DNA of 64,000 nucleotides from Ostrinia nubilalis (taxonomy: Eukaryota > Arthropoda > Insecta > Lepidoptera > Crambidae): contig NC_087097.1 of assembly GCF_963855985.1 (NCBI RefSeq), positions 7,783,001 to 7,847,000 on the forward strand, written 5' to 3'. The translations under genes were made by a program, and so were the position numbers. This document shows positions 35,125 to 46,124 of this stretch, piece after piece (position 1 is the stretch's first letter; every line of letters starts with the position of its first letter). The notes beneath the pieces are model-generated. The model was not told the origin of the DNA. It was given only the letters and a program-made list of their open reading frames with translations, and did no database searches.

Positions 35125-35342
35125 TGTTAGGCCGGGCTTTGATAGAGTCTTTTTAAAAAAGGCTAATTATTCTAGCTAAAATAAAATACAATGATTGGAT
35201 TTGAAAGAGGCAGCCGTCACGCACGAGTGGTAGCGAAGAACTGGCGAGCCCGTGAAGCGGGCGAGCCAACTCGGGCAAAAATGCTGATGCCGCAGGATTT
35301 TCTGGGCATCAGGGGTTTTATGTACATCAGAGGGATGTAACA
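35125..35342 (-). repeat. 5' LTR (element orientation)
   Basis: 218 bp, reads identical to 26695-26912. It should carry the promoter: in element orientation 'acataaaacccc' near its start is TATA-like, but this is not a confident assignment. Confidence 0.95.
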
Positions 35343-36257
35343 GAACCATGTTATTACGATTATTCCGCGCCAGCGTGTAAATGTGCTCCTACAATCGTTC
35401 CTGTCCATCGCTCTTCGCTAATTAAAAGCCGATTCGTATTATGAATTAATCGATTGTTTAAAATTCCGAGAACTTTTGCGGTTGTTTATTGTAAATTGGC
35501 TTTCCGCTCGCATGGACTATAGACTCTTGTTTCTCTATTACGAACTTTGGACCCCTTTCATCCTCTTAGGGGGTGAATATTGAAGAAACCTTTCTTAGCG
35601 GATGTCTACATCATAACTGCGTGCTAAATTCAAAGCAATCTATTCAGTGTTTAGATATCAATCGGTAACGAGTACCTTTTATTATACAGACAATAATAGA
35701 GTCGCATAATAACTGGGAACCGTGTGATTACGATTATTCCGCGCCAGCGTGTAAATGTGCTCCTACAATCGTTCCTGTCCATCGCTCTTCGCTAATTAAA
35801 AGCCGATTCGTTTTATGAATTAATCGATTGTTTAAAATTCCGAGAACTTTTGCGGTTGTTTATTGTAAATTGGCTTTCCGCTCGCATGGACTACAGACTC
35901 TTGTTTCTCTATTACGAACTTTGGACCCCTTTCATCCTCTTACGGGATGAATGAATATTGAAGAATCCTTTATAACTGCGTGCTAAATTCAGAGCAATCT
36001 ATTCAGTGGTTAGATATGTACCATCCTAGACTGCATCTCACTTAACACCAGGTGCGATTGCGGTCAAATACCTGCCTTGTCTAGCATAAAAAAAGATATA
36101 TCAATCGGTAACGAATACCTTTTATTATACAGACAATAATAGAGTCGCATAATAACTGGGAACCGTGTGATTACGATTATTCCGCGCCAGCGTGTAAATG
36201 TGCTCCTACAATCGTTCCTGTCCATCGCTCTTCGCTAATTAAAAGCCGATTCGTTTT
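35343..36257 (+). repeat. tandem array of ~435-bp units, middle part
   Basis: Starts with the GAAC duplication. It holds one short unit (spacing 374 bp from 35365 to 35739, lacking the LINE-tail block) and one full unit (444 bp). Each has 'tccgcgccagcgtgtaaatg' and 'aaaagccgattcg'. It is broken at 36257 by the LINE; TTCGTTTT (36250-36257) recurs at 41168-41175 as its target duplication. Confidence 0.9.
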
Positions 36258-36522
36258 TTTTTTTTTATTTACACTTTTGCACATACAATTGTACAGTGGC
36301 GGACTTAATGCCAGGTGGCATTATCTGCCAGTCAACCACAGGTCGAGTAGAGAGACTAAGGCGGTGCAATAAATATGACGTTTAATTAATATACTTACAT
36401 AGCATTAGATAAAATAAATAACATAAGAATACATATTAATATAATAGACATACATCTAAATACATAAACATAATAATAATATTGGCGTACACAAAACACA
36501 TGTCAGAGATAAGAAAAAAGTT
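36258..36522 (-). other. LINE 3' UTR and poly-A tail
   Basis: 265 bp from the ORF2 stop to the tail. It contains 'tggcattaagtccgccactg', a 3'-end word common among lepidopteran LINEs, then 'gtgcaaaagtgtaaataaa' and the A tract. Confidence 0.85.
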
Positions 36523-39447
36523 TTAGTCTTTAAAATAATTGCGCAGAGCCTTTTTAAATGTAAATTTGGAGGTTGCTTTTCGCAAATTCGCCGGAAGGCC
36601 GTTCCAGAGCCGTACTGCTGAGACTGAGAAGGAGTCAGACATGAAGCCGGAGGTGTGGCGAGGGGTGACAAGCTGAAGAGTCTGACTAGAGCGAAGATTT
36701 CTGTTGTGAGTAGAATGAAGGTACTGGAACCTCTCTTTTAGATAAGGTGGAGAGTCAGGATTGAAGAGAATTGAGTGAAGCATACAGAGAAAACGAATGT
36801 TTCTACGCTGTCTAATGGGAAGCCATCCAAGCTGTGAGCGAAAAGACGAGATGTGGTCAAACTTGCGGAGGCCGAAAATAAATCTGATGCAGTTGTTCAG
36901 GAGGCGGTCCAACTTGTTCAGGAGTTCCTGTGAGATGTCCGTACAACATATGTCACCATAATCAATGATAGGCAGGATCAGGGACCGCACAAGCAAGGTC
37001 TTTGTGCTGGAGGGTAGAAAGTTTTTGAAGCGGTACAGTGCCCGCAGTGTACCAATCACCTTTCTGCTGGTTTCCTTGACATGCTGAGACCAACTCAGAG
37101 TGCTATCAATGACGAGTCCAAGATTTTTCACACACGGAGAATAGTTAACAACAACTCCGTCAAAGACAACACTAGGAGCCGATCCCAGATCCAATTTAGC
37201 CAGCTGCCTAGAGCCCCCCAGCACTATCGCCTGACACTTGCCAGGATTGACCCTTACTCCGAACCTACCCGACCAATCTGCAATACTGCGAAGGTCTGAA
37301 TTTAGCTGCGAGACTGCATCAGAAATATTAGAGGGGTCAGCTTGTACGTAGAGTTGGAGGTCGTCAGCGTAGAGATGAAAGGATGAAGAAAGGTGAGAAG
37401 TTAGGATGTTAATGAAGACAGAAAAAAGGATGGGTGAGAGTATACCTCCTTGAGGCACGCCGGTTGCAAGATCTCTCCATTCCGAGCATGTTCGACCGAC
37501 TCGCACCGCCTGTCTCCGACCGCAGAGATAAGATGAGAACCATTCCGCAGCCGATGGAGAGACTCCAAGGTGGGATAGAATGGCAAGAAGGATGTCATGG
37601 TCCACCGTGTTGAAAGCGTTTGAGAAGTCTATTAAGACTAGTACAGTAACCCGTGACTCCTCCATGCCAGCCCTGACATCATCCACTATTTTTAGGAGTG
37701 CAGTTGTAGTGCTATGTCCTGGGCGGAAGCCAGACTGAAATTGGCTAAGGAGACGGTTTTCGAGTACAAATTTTGAAAATTGTTTGTGAGCTGCCGCTTC
37801 AAGAACTTTAGAAAGAAAGGGTAGAATGGAGATAGGACGAAATTGGTTTAAGGTGGTAGGGTTGGAGAGTTTGGGCAACGGAATGACATGAGCCAGACGC
37901 CAAGCGGAAGGGAAACACCCACTGTCAAAGGAGGAGTTAATGACATGGGTGATGACAGGAAGTAAGTTATCCAGGATCATGAGTATCATCGCTCTACTAA
38001 CCTCATCCGGGCCTACAGCTTTCGATTTAATAGAGAGGATGATCTTTTTGGTCTCATCAACGGTGACAGGGGAGAATGAAAAGGAGCTATGTGTGGAAAT
38101 AGGAAGAGAGTTTAAATAGGAGATCGTAGAGAGCTTAGTAGTGACGTCCAAAAGAGTGGCCGAGGAGAAGTGTATATTCAGCTCGTTGGGAGTGAAAGTT
38201 GAGGAAGGAGTAATACAAGATGCCTTGCCAAGACCAAGTGATTTTAAAAATTTCCAGACGTCAGAACTAGAAGAGGAGAGCACGTTATCATGGAAATAAC
38301 GGCGTTTCGCTGCTCTAGTTAAGTTGTTGCAACGGTTCCTGGCACGTTTGTACGCGCTCCACCTATCACTAGATCGATTATCCTTAAAGCTGCGGAATGC
38401 CCGATCACGTTTCGCCATTGCCGCACGCACTGCGCTAGTAATCCAAGGGGCCGGTGGGCGTTTAACGCGAACGGATCGCAGCGGGGCATGCACGTCAAAC
38501 AGCTGCAGTATTAGGCCATTAAGAATACTGACTTTACTATCAATATCATCAGCACGAGCAATAGGACTATAATCAAGTGACGATAAGTCGAGTTGGAGCT
38601 TCGCTTGATCGATCCTGGCAAGGCTTCGAAGGAAGACGGTCTCGGGTTTATGTTTGGGCGGTCGGAGCTTATAACAGAGAAAAATGAGATCGTGCCGTGA
38701 AAAACCCGGCGCGAGCAATTGCCCATGTCTGGATGCGAGCTCAGGAGAAGAAACGAGGATCAGATCTAACCAAGTGTCATCAGTCTCAATGTTGTGATGA
38801 GTAGGCTCCAGCGGTAAGTTAGACAAATTGACAGATTCAAGGATGGACAGAAGCTTACCAGTCTGTGGAGTTGGCTTGAGCAAATCAGTGTTAAAATCAC
38901 CCATGACTATAACATGCGCATACTCCGAACATATTAATTCCAGCACAGACTCCAGTTTGGGGAAGTAGTGGACAGAAGGCGGGCAATATACGACTCCCAG
39001 TACAGCCTTAGCGCCCTTTACGAGCACTTCGAGAAACATATATTCAATAGAGTTAGAGTAATCACCGGGAGTAGTATGAATGATTTTAAAGGGAATATCG
39101 CCTCGAAGGTAGATGGCGACACCGCCGCCTCTTTTCCCGAGTCTATCGTTCCGAATCAGGACAAAACCTGGGAGTGAGTATGATGTTGAGTTCAGATTTG
39201 GGTTCAACCAACTCTCGGAGACCAGCAACGCGTGGATTATATCCGTAGAGAAAGTGTTAAGAAGTTCGGAATGATGTTGGGGTATGCTTTGTGCGTTTAT
39301 ATGGCAGATATTGAGAAGGTTGTCGCAGTTTTGAAGTTCTAGGAGAAGAGAATTGTGAAGAGAAGACGAGGAGTTAGAAGAGTGCAGAGAGTAAAAAGAG
39401 GAGGAGTGGTCACTAGCGGAGACGAATGATTCATCATCATCTGACAT
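36523..39447 (-). CDS. LINE ORF2: apurinic endonuclease and reverse transcriptase
   Basis: 974 residues from ATG 39447. The endonuclease domain spans about residues 45-260: HINAQSI at 49-55, SESWL at 77-81, GDFN at 183-186 and SRHDL at 250-254 (catalytic Asn, Glu, Asp and His positions). The reverse transcriptase spans about 510-760: FRPISILPFLSKVLE, QSGFRPGHST at 571-580, IDFSNAFNTVDHD, GVPQGGILSP and the active site YADD at 693-696. The C-terminal region lies after about 800. The enzyme nicks genomic DNA and primes cDNA synthesis at the nick. No internal stop or missing catalytic residue seen. It lies 658 bp downstream of ORF1 with no overlap, so its translation probably needs reinitiation or internal entry. 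Confidence 0.95.
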   Translation of the reverse strand: MSDDDESFVSASDHSSSFYSLHSSNSSSSLHNSLLLELQNCDNLLNICHINAQSIPQHHSELLNTFSTDIIHALLVSESWLNPNLNSTSYSLPGFVLIRNDRLGKRGGGVAIYLRGDIPFKIIHTTPGDYSNSIEYMFLEVLVKGAKAVLGVVYCPPSVHYFPKLESVLELICSEYAHVIVMGDFNTDLLKPTPQTGKLLSILESVNLSNLPLEPTHHNIETDDTWLDLILVSSPELASRHGQLLAPGFSRHDLIFLCYKLRPPKHKPETVFLRSLARIDQAKLQLDLSSLDYSPIARADDIDSKVSILNGLILQLFDVHAPLRSVRVKRPPAPWITSAVRAAMAKRDRAFRSFKDNRSSDRWSAYKRARNRCNNLTRAAKRRYFHDNVLSSSSSDVWKFLKSLGLGKASCITPSSTFTPNELNIHFSSATLLDVTTKLSTISYLNSLPISTHSSFSFSPVTVDETKKIILSIKSKAVGPDEVSRAMILMILDNLLPVITHVINSSFDSGCFPSAWRLAHVIPLPKLSNPTTLNQFRPISILPFLSKVLEAAAHKQFSKFVLENRLLSQFQSGFRPGHSTTTALLKIVDDVRAGMEESRVTVLVLIDFSNAFNTVDHDILLAILSHLGVSPSAAEWFSSYLCGRRQAVRVGRTCSEWRDLATGVPQGGILSPILFSVFINILTSHLSSSFHLYADDLQLYVQADPSNISDAVSQLNSDLRSIADWSGRFGVRVNPGKCQAIVLGGSRQLAKLDLGSAPSVVFDGVVVNYSPCVKNLGLVIDSTLSWSQHVKETSRKVIGTLRALYRFKNFLPSSTKTLLVRSLILPIIDYGDICCTDISQELLNKLDRLLNNCIRFIFGLRKFDHISSFRSQLGWLPIRQRRNIRFLCMLHSILFNPDSPPYLKERFQYLHSTHNRNLRSSQTLQLVTPRHTSGFMSDSFSVSAVRLWNGLPANLRKATSKFTFKKALRNYFKD

Positions 39448-40105
39448 GGTTGTGTACTAATATATATAATAACAATAAATAATATCAAATAATTAAAAAG
39501 AAAAAAAAATACTATACTATCCAGTCAAGTTACATGAAGTTAAACCTATTACAACTAATTGCTGCGCATGACCTGCCGGTTGACTGTTCACAGTGGTTCA
39601 CAATAAGATTATTTTTACAAGAAAAGAAACAAGAAAATTTGCGTTATAAAATAACTAACGTTAACTGCTGGAAAAGCATAACAAAATACAGGTACAGCTA
39701 AATTATTGAGGCTAGATTACTAGAACAAAAAGAAAATTATTTATGTGATGACGTAAATAAATACCGTTATCGAAATACCGTTATTACAACGTTACATAAG
39801 AGAAGACTTATTTTGTCTATACAGAATATGTACAAATGCCTTTGCCTCCCTTCTGACGTGACACATCTGTCAGTTGTGGTGAAGTGTCAGACAGATGTCA
39901 GAACAACACCGGAATACCGGAAAGAAAACAAAAAGTTATTGAACAGTGAAAATACCTTGAATTGAAAATAAAAAAGGATTGAAATAGTGACGGTTAAAAA
40001 CAGGCACAAACTGTAACTGAGTACCCACAACTGGAGTTGCAAATGGGAGGCGAAGTACAAAATTTAAACAGTTGTGTGAAAATACACTGAAACACCATGA
40101 CAACA
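39448..40105 (-). other. long spacer between LINE ORF1 and ORF2
   Basis: 658 bp with no long frame on the sense strand. Unusually long for a LINE inter-ORF region. Short frames at 39936-40209 overlap the end of ORF1 in other frames and look like by-products. Confidence 0.6.
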
Positions 40106-40915
40106 CTACTTCGATCTGCATGTCCGCTGCGTTTTGGATGCCCCTGGTTTCGGGATGGAAGCGTCAGCACTTGCAACGCGCGCCGCAGGCTCGGCTGCAC
40201 GGCCTGCACGTTTCGGGACGTGCTCCTGGGGCACTGGGATGACTGTGCTGTGGCGCTCCATGAGCCTGTCTAGCTCCTCGCAGCTGGAGACTCGTTCGCG
40301 GGCGCCGTTTGGCAGCTTAATGAACACATTGCCGTCCATGGACCACACACGCCTCATGCCAAAGTGCTTCCGCGCATTCAAAAACAGGGCTTGCCTTGCC
40401 CGCGTTAAAAACTCTGAGATGACAAATGGAGTACCTTTTAGCTGTGTCTTCTTCATCCATACGAGAGATCGAGTTTCCCGACTGACGAACTTTAAGATGA
40501 CTGGCCGACTGCGTCCCTCTTTGAATCTCCCGAGCCTATGACATGTAGAGATGGAGGCCGAAGCGATGTTGGGGAGTCCAAGATTGTCCTTCAGTAACGT
40601 CAGGGTGGCTGACAGTGGGTCTTCATTGTCAACGTCGGGTACACCGGTGATGAGTAGAAATTTACTGCGGTGCCTTGCCTCGATGCCGTCCACGACCCTG
40701 CTGACCTCCTGAATTTGCCGTCTCAGAAGATCCACAACACCCAGCGTGTGCTCACGGAACGTGTAGAACTCGCGGGACAGGGACTTCAAGTTCTCAGATT
40801 GAGCTGGAGATGATGCCTTTGTGGCTTGGAGGTGTGCTTCAAACTCGGCCATCCTCTTCATGAGCGACTGCTCGAGTGCGTGCTGGGTTTCAACAATGCT
40901 CCCAAGGCTGTCCAT
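40106..40915 (-). CDS. LINE ORF1: coiled-coil RNA-binding protein
   Basis: 269 residues from ATG 40915; the same frame extends to 40990 but only with a GTG, so the ATG was chosen. Residues about 5-90 are helical with heptad-like Leu spacing (coiled coil). From about 95 an RRM-like fold begins (KFLLITGVPDVDNED, then CHRLGR and RPVILKFVSRETR). This is followed by a C-terminal part with basic residues, as in L1-type ORF1 proteins. It binds element RNA and assists reverse transcription. No CCHC knuckle is present. The tail is Ala/Pro/Lys-rich. Confidence 0.85.
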   Translation of the reverse strand: MDSLGSIVETQHALEQSLMKRMAEFEAHLQATKASSPAQSENLKSLSREFYTFREHTLGVVDLLRRQIQEVSRVVDGIEARHRSKFLLITGVPDVDNEDPLSATLTLLKDNLGLPNIASASISTCHRLGRFKEGRSRPVILKFVSRETRSLVWMKKTQLKGTPFVISEFLTRARQALFLNARKHFGMRRVWSMDGNVFIKLPNGARERVSSCEELDRLMERHSTVIPVPQEHVPKRAGRAAEPAARVASADASIPKPGASKTQRTCRSK

Positions 40916-41167
40916 GATAAAGTGCAGCTGACTCGATTCGTTTGTGCAGTAGAGTGAATGTGTGAAACAGTCGCCGGCAGGTATGTGCACTTATTTCACC
41001 AAATACACATTAGATAACTTTCACTCCAATATATCTTGTAAAGCGAAGTGTTAAGAGTATTTATTGGTGGAATTTGTTAAGAAAATATCCTTTTTACTAT
41101 TTTTAAAATAGTTTTTTCTGGGGAGCTGATGTGTACGTGTTTGCCGACTACCGCCGAAAAAAAAAAG

Positions 41168-41725
41168 TTCGTTTTATGAATCGATTGCTTACGATTCCGA
41201 GAACTTTTGCGGTTGTTTATTGTAAATTGGCTTTTCGATCGCCTGGACTACAACCTTTTGTTTCTCCATACAAACTTTGGACCCCTTTCATCCTCTTACG
41301 GGATGAATGAATATTGAAGAATCCTTTATAACTGCGTGCTAAATTCAGAGCAATCTATTCAGTGGTTAGATTTGTACCATCCTAGACTGCATCTCACTTA
41401 ACACCAGGTGCGATTGCGGTCAAATACCTGCCTTGTCTAGCATAAAAAAAGATATATCAATCGGTAACGAGTACCTTTTATTATACAGACAATAATAGAG
41501 TCGCATAATAACTGGGAACCGTGTGATTACGATTATTCCGCGCCAGCGTGTAAATGTGCTCCTACAATCGTTCCTGTCCATCGCTCTTCGCTAATTAAAA
41601 GCCGACTCGTTTGGTTTGCCGCTCATGCTATGAATCATTTTATGAATTAATCGATTACTCGCGATTCCGATTTCTAACTGATGCTCAGTTCAATCGAGAA
41701 CTTTTTGCGGTGGTCGTTTATTGTA
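41168..41725 (+). repeat. tandem array of ~435-bp units, right part
   Basis: Completes the unit interrupted by the LINE (437-bp spacing once the insertion is removed). It contains one further unit and fades into a diverged copy at about 41610-41725 ('tttatgaattaatcgatta', 'gagaactttttgcggtggt'). Confidence 0.85.
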
Positions 41726-44093
41726 AAACTCGTAAGTTGTATTATTACAACTTATTAGACTGTAACTTATGTTACTGTCTCTACTTTTGTCTTCACTTCA
41801 GGAACATGACTTTCTTTCTTATTTACCAGAAGGTTTTTTTTTTTTCAAAAAAGGAAGATACATAGTTACTATTTGGAAACTTAACTAAAGGTCCTGAATT
41901 TAAGGTCATGTACAGTTTCAATAACAACTCTCTAGCTGCTAGTTAATCATGCCGCGCCGCCATTTTAAATTTTTTTTTCCTATGGCAGTAGGGCAGCAAA
42001 TCGTACAAACTAAAGCCTAGCCTACATTGTGTTTACACCTCGGGTGGCCTGTTTGCTCTTAATTACAATCGATTGCTTGAAGCGCTCGATGATGTGTTAG
42101 CACTAACCGCAGCACAAACCGACCGGTCCTGTTGCTAACTGATAGGATCTGATTGTATTGTATCTTCTTTATATGCTATAATTATACATGGGGATAATTA
42201 CAAATGACAAAAATTTCTATAAAAATAGGATCTAAAATATTATTTACTTAAACCTAGAATGTATTATTTACTCTACGCCTCTAAACTGAAGAATGTAGAT
42301 TAACGTTGTAAGATGATTTTTGGTTTTCGATAAATGTAGGAAACAACGATTTAAAATAAAAGATTGATGATAGTAATCGAGTGTCTACTTTTCAGCATTG
42401 GGCCACTTTATTGTCTCGAAATAGCTTTTCAATGATAAAAATCATGTTAGCACGTTTAAATCGCTCTATAAAAGAGTTCATTTGTAATTGTATATTTTTT
42501 TTTATTTTATATATTAAGCTAGAATTAACAATAACAAAGTAACCTTTCTTCTATGCGGCTAAGAAGTACCTACACCCAACCCATTTTCCCTACATACCTG
42601 TGAAATTCAAAGTGAGCTCGAGTAATATAAGCAGGGATCTGAGACCGTGATTCACTGTGGCAACATTGTTATCCTCTTTACATGAGATTTGAGTGTGTCG
42701 CCCTCTTCAATTAGCTGTTAAATCTTACATTCCCCCAGATTATTTAAGCTTAATTAAAACATTTGGTAACTAAAAGCTTTGGAACTACGGGGTGACTTTG
42801 TTGGGATGAAATAAGAAAATCGGATTTCGTACTAATCTTACGTATAAAATACTGTTGGTATATAATATACCCTCTCAAAATATTAACAATGTTAATCTTA
42901 GTAAGTAAGTTTTTAAAAAGCTCTTTTATAAGTCTCAGTATAACTCTAAAGCTAGACTCTTTTTATACACAATTTTTCAAGAATCAACATTCAAATCTTT
43001 CGCTTTAAACTTTTTCTGGTGATATTCCAAAGATTGGATATTACGTTCTCTTCAATCGATATAAAGACAATTATTCCCACCGGCTGTTCATTCATAAATA
43101 GGTACGTCTTACAATAGCATTAGAGATCCTTTTGGAGATCCCTTTTTTCATAACATTTTTGCAAGAAATGGGCCATTATCTCTTATTTATCGCCTAAACT
43201 CCCGAGTTTTTGTGTGAGTCTCAACTCCTTCATCTTTATTTTTTTGCCCCTAAATAAAAGTGTCAACTTGAAATAAATTAGGTAGCTAATAGCACGATAT
43301 TCTTTCACATTTACGGTTATGTAATTTGAAATTAAATATCTAGTACGTACCTACCTTTTACATTTTAGGGTGCTTGACAAAACGATAACGAGTAAGGACT
43401 CGTTGTAATTAACCATTAATTAAGGCACTACAAAAAAGTAATATTGTATATTTAGAGAATTTTAAATGATCTTGCTTTTTTTCTGCGTCGTCGTTAGTGC
43501 TATATAATTGCACATTTTTTAAGCTCAAAGCTATGAAACAAGACCATTTTTAAAACTTTTAAAACTTTCATTTCAGCGTACACGCTCTAAGTGTTAATAT
43601 AAGAGTATAAGAGTGTTTCAAAAACAAAAATCGCGCATCAGAATAAGTCCAACGGAGTGTTCCACAAAAACTTGAAGGCTTTAAGCTTGCTCAAACTGGA
43701 AAGTTAGGCAAATGACACCGTGGGGACAGAAATATTTTGCAATCTCCTCACAAACCGGGATGGGGAGCTTTCTACAACTTTTTAGTGTTCGCCACTGAAA
43801 TTGGAAAACGGTATTATGGGGACGGAATATCGGTGTTTTGAAAGGAAATGTTGATACTCGATAGGATGCTGAAATGCAATTCGGTCGTAATTACCGCTTG
43901 CATTGGGTTCGAAACAATAGCTGTAGATTCTAATCAGAACTAATCTCAAAGTGGAATTACATATAACATAGTAGGTACTAATGATCTTGTTACTGGATAG
44001 TGTTAATCGGGCTGTCCCTTACAAATAAATAACTAAACGATATTTAAAAATACCTATTGAGAAAAATTTAATAAATAAAAGCACAGGGCAGAT
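41726..44093. other. non-coding, nothing firm
   Basis: AT-rich with several homopolymer runs. No supported gene or element boundary. Confidence 0.4.
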
Positions 44094-44180
44094 ACTTATG
44101 TACCATCCTAGACTGCATCCCACTTAACATCAGATGCGATTGTGGTCAAATACCTGCCTGGTTAAGAATAAAAAAAACAT
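44094..44180 (+). mobile_element. LINE 3'-tail fragment
   Basis: Reads 'accatcctagactgcatccc', 'acttaacatcagatgcgatt', 'gtggtcaaatacctgcc' and ends 'gaataaaaaaaac'. The same block sits in each full unit of the array at 26182-41725. As I recall, endings of this type belong to lepidopteran CR1/Zenon-like LINEs. Confidence 0.6.
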
Positions 44181-45384
44181 TTATTGCCTCCGCAAACTAT
44201 TTAAAACTCATCACAGGATTACAGTAAGCATGGGTACAAGACTTAATTAACAATATTAGCTTTATGATTTATACAAAACCTTACTTTCCAATATTACAAA
44301 TAGGTATCACATCAAAAGAAAATGTTAAAATATAAATACGGAACACCTACTCACGAGACGTTATTCGTGATTGCCAGATTTTTTGCTGAAAGAAGTTGGG
44401 CCGAGAGTACCGTGGCCGTAGCCGCTTCATAGCCGAACAAGACAATAGGCACTAGAGAATAGCCGAAATGGTAACTTTTATGTTAGCCGACATGTTGTTT
44501 CAGATAAGGCGCTGTTTATTTAAGACAATCCAAAGCCCGCGACTTTCGTACTTTTTTTGGAAGCTGTCGAAAACCTTAAACCTTCAATTGCATTTAAATA
44601 ACTGGTTGCAATTGAAAGCTCTTGAAACATTGTTAAATAAATAAAACACATTTTGAAAGCACATTTCAGACCTAGATTTAATAAACATAATATTACTATT
44701 CTTACACTAAATCGATGAAGATTTTTGTTTGATATTATGTTATAAACAAACTCTACCGCCTTTTGAAAGTAACTAGGAACATTCTTTTTCTTCTGCTTTA
44801 TCTTATCTCATTGATGAGGGTCGTAATCTTTGCTCGAACTGAAACGCCCATTAACTTTCATGGCAAATTTTGATAGAGTGTTTCGTTATTTTTCCCGCAA
44901 TTTATGAAAAAAACGCAGATCTCATTTCAATCCATTATGGTTAATCAGTGTTGAAATCTGTATAGATTTTTAACCGACTTCAACAAAAGGAGGAGGTTCT
45001 CAATTCGATTGTTTTTTTCACTGCTGAAAATGGTAATAGATTGTTATGCTTTTCCGTGCCCCATCTATGGCATCATTTGGCACAAGGCCAAAAGTCAATT
45101 GAAACTCAATCATATTTAATCCTGTGTCAAGTTGAATTGGGACAAGCCCCAGTGTACATTACATTTAATTTTATACTTAGGCTTCGTAGTAAGAAACGAA
45201 CCTACCTAAAAACGAACGAACCTACTAAAAACGAACAAGCTTATACTTGAGCCAAAAGACGTCAAATTCTGGACAAAGTCCTAAACAATTTTACTACGAC
45301 CGGCACTGCTTGCATTTTTTGATGCAACTAATATAAAAAATATTCCACCGATTTCATACCTGAGTCTGACAGACATTAGACATT
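44181..45384. other. non-coding with one dispersed-repeat scrap
   Basis: At 44970-45018 'taaccgacttcaacaaaagg' followed by 'aggaggttctcaattcgatt' and a T run is a very common lepidopteran repeat end of uncertain class. Nothing else recognised. Confidence 0.45.
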
Positions 45385-45420
45385 TGTTAAATTTAAAGTA
45401 AGATGGTGCAACCCAGCCCT
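45385..45420. repeat. MITE terminus (isolated, facing right)
   Basis: Ends 'gtaagatggtgcaacccagc', the reverse complement of the start of the MITE at 45799. No matching left end is visible upstream. Confidence 0.6.
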
Positions 45421-45740
45421 AAAGAAAAACGGGTATTTTGACAATTTCGTTATTCGAGAAAGCCGCATGCGGCGCACTGGACACACATATTGCTTGCAAT
45501 ACAATATACAGTTTGTTTCCTGTAAAATATGCACTTAATCCACGTACATTTTCCAGTTCTCCGAATAAAGAACCGGTATAGGTAGATGTGGAGGCTAAAT
45601 TTATCCCCGGAGAACGGTTCACGTGTCTTCGGCTTGGAATATATTCCTGTTGGTGTAGTTTTGTTTCAACTGAATTTAGTATAAGTGAATTTAGGATATC
45701 TAGACGTTTTAGGTTTCTGTCTAAACATATACCTGAAACT
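45419..45740 (-). other. open frame, possible terminal exon (weak)
   Basis: The minus frame is open for about 119 codons (45778-45419). A splice-acceptor-like 'ggaatatagtttcag' ends at about 45741. The stop abuts the MITE terminus at 45420. Residues are not unusually biased (for example SLFGELENVRGLSAYF). I do not recognise it and see no upstream exon. Confidence 0.2.
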
Positions 45741-45798
45741 ATATTCCTACGAATTAGAAAGGACTTACTAACTTACGAAGGCCCAATTATAAACCCAT

Positions 45799-45917
45799 AT
45801 GCTGGGTTGCACCATCTTACTTTAACTTTGACAAACGTCAGAAATCTATCAAACTCCATACAAAAACACCTGTTATCGTCATAGTTACTGTCAAAGTTAG
45901 GTGGTGCAACTCAGCCT
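45799..45917. mobile_element. MITE with ~30-bp inverted ends
   Basis: Left end 'gctgggttgcaccatctta' plus 'ctttaactttgacaaacg'; right end 'gtcaaagttaggtggtgcaa' plus 'ctcagcc'. About 119 bp. A short element type seen often in Lepidoptera. Confidence 0.75.
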
Positions 45918-46124
45918 TAATATTCAAAGTTAAGCACTGACTCTAGCCTAAGATGTGTGTTTAAAAGTGACTACATATTGATACACGAGTGGGGGTTTAG
46001 AAACAAGACATTTATTTACTCTGATAACGTTTTCATGTCTTCGTTTGCCCAAAGCTTAAATTAAAAAGACAATATAATATCGTTATTAAAATTTCTTAGC
46101 GATTAGAGTCGCTTCTCAAACTAA

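Larger units (their letters stand above)
26695..35342 (-). mobile_element. errantivirus-like (Ty3/gypsy) endogenous retrovirus, full length
   Basis: An 8,648-bp provirus on the minus strand flanked by a 4-bp duplication GAAC (26691-26694 and 35343-35346). LTRs of 218 bp at both ends read identical and end TGTTA...TAACA. In element order it holds: 5' LTR, primer binding site, 618-bp leader, gag, pol reached by a -1 shift, env reached by splicing, purine tract, 3' LTR. The presence of env with a furin site places it with insect errantiviruses (gypsy/TED type). It sits inside a ~435-bp tandem repeat. Identical LTRs mean a recent insertion. gag and pol are open; env is disrupted, so this copy should not make a normal envelope. 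Confidence 0.95.
36258..41167 (-). mobile_element. full-length non-LTR retrotransposon (LINE), CR1/Jockey group
   Basis: About 4.9 kb on minus between 8-bp duplications TTCGTTTT. Its 3' end (left) has a poly-A tract (poly-T on +, 36254-36266) with AATAAA overlapping. It carries ORF1 with coiled coil plus RNA-binding-like domain and ORF2 with APE endonuclease and reverse transcriptase. Both are open, so the insertion is recent and possibly active. Clade within the CR1/L2/Daphne/Jockey set cannot be fixed by eye. An 11-base T run (minus strand) lies at the very 5' end. Confidence 0.93.

Noticed and set aside
40134..40541. 135-codon + frame opposite LINE ORF1
   Set aside because: Antisense shadow of ORF1, which has clear domain structure.
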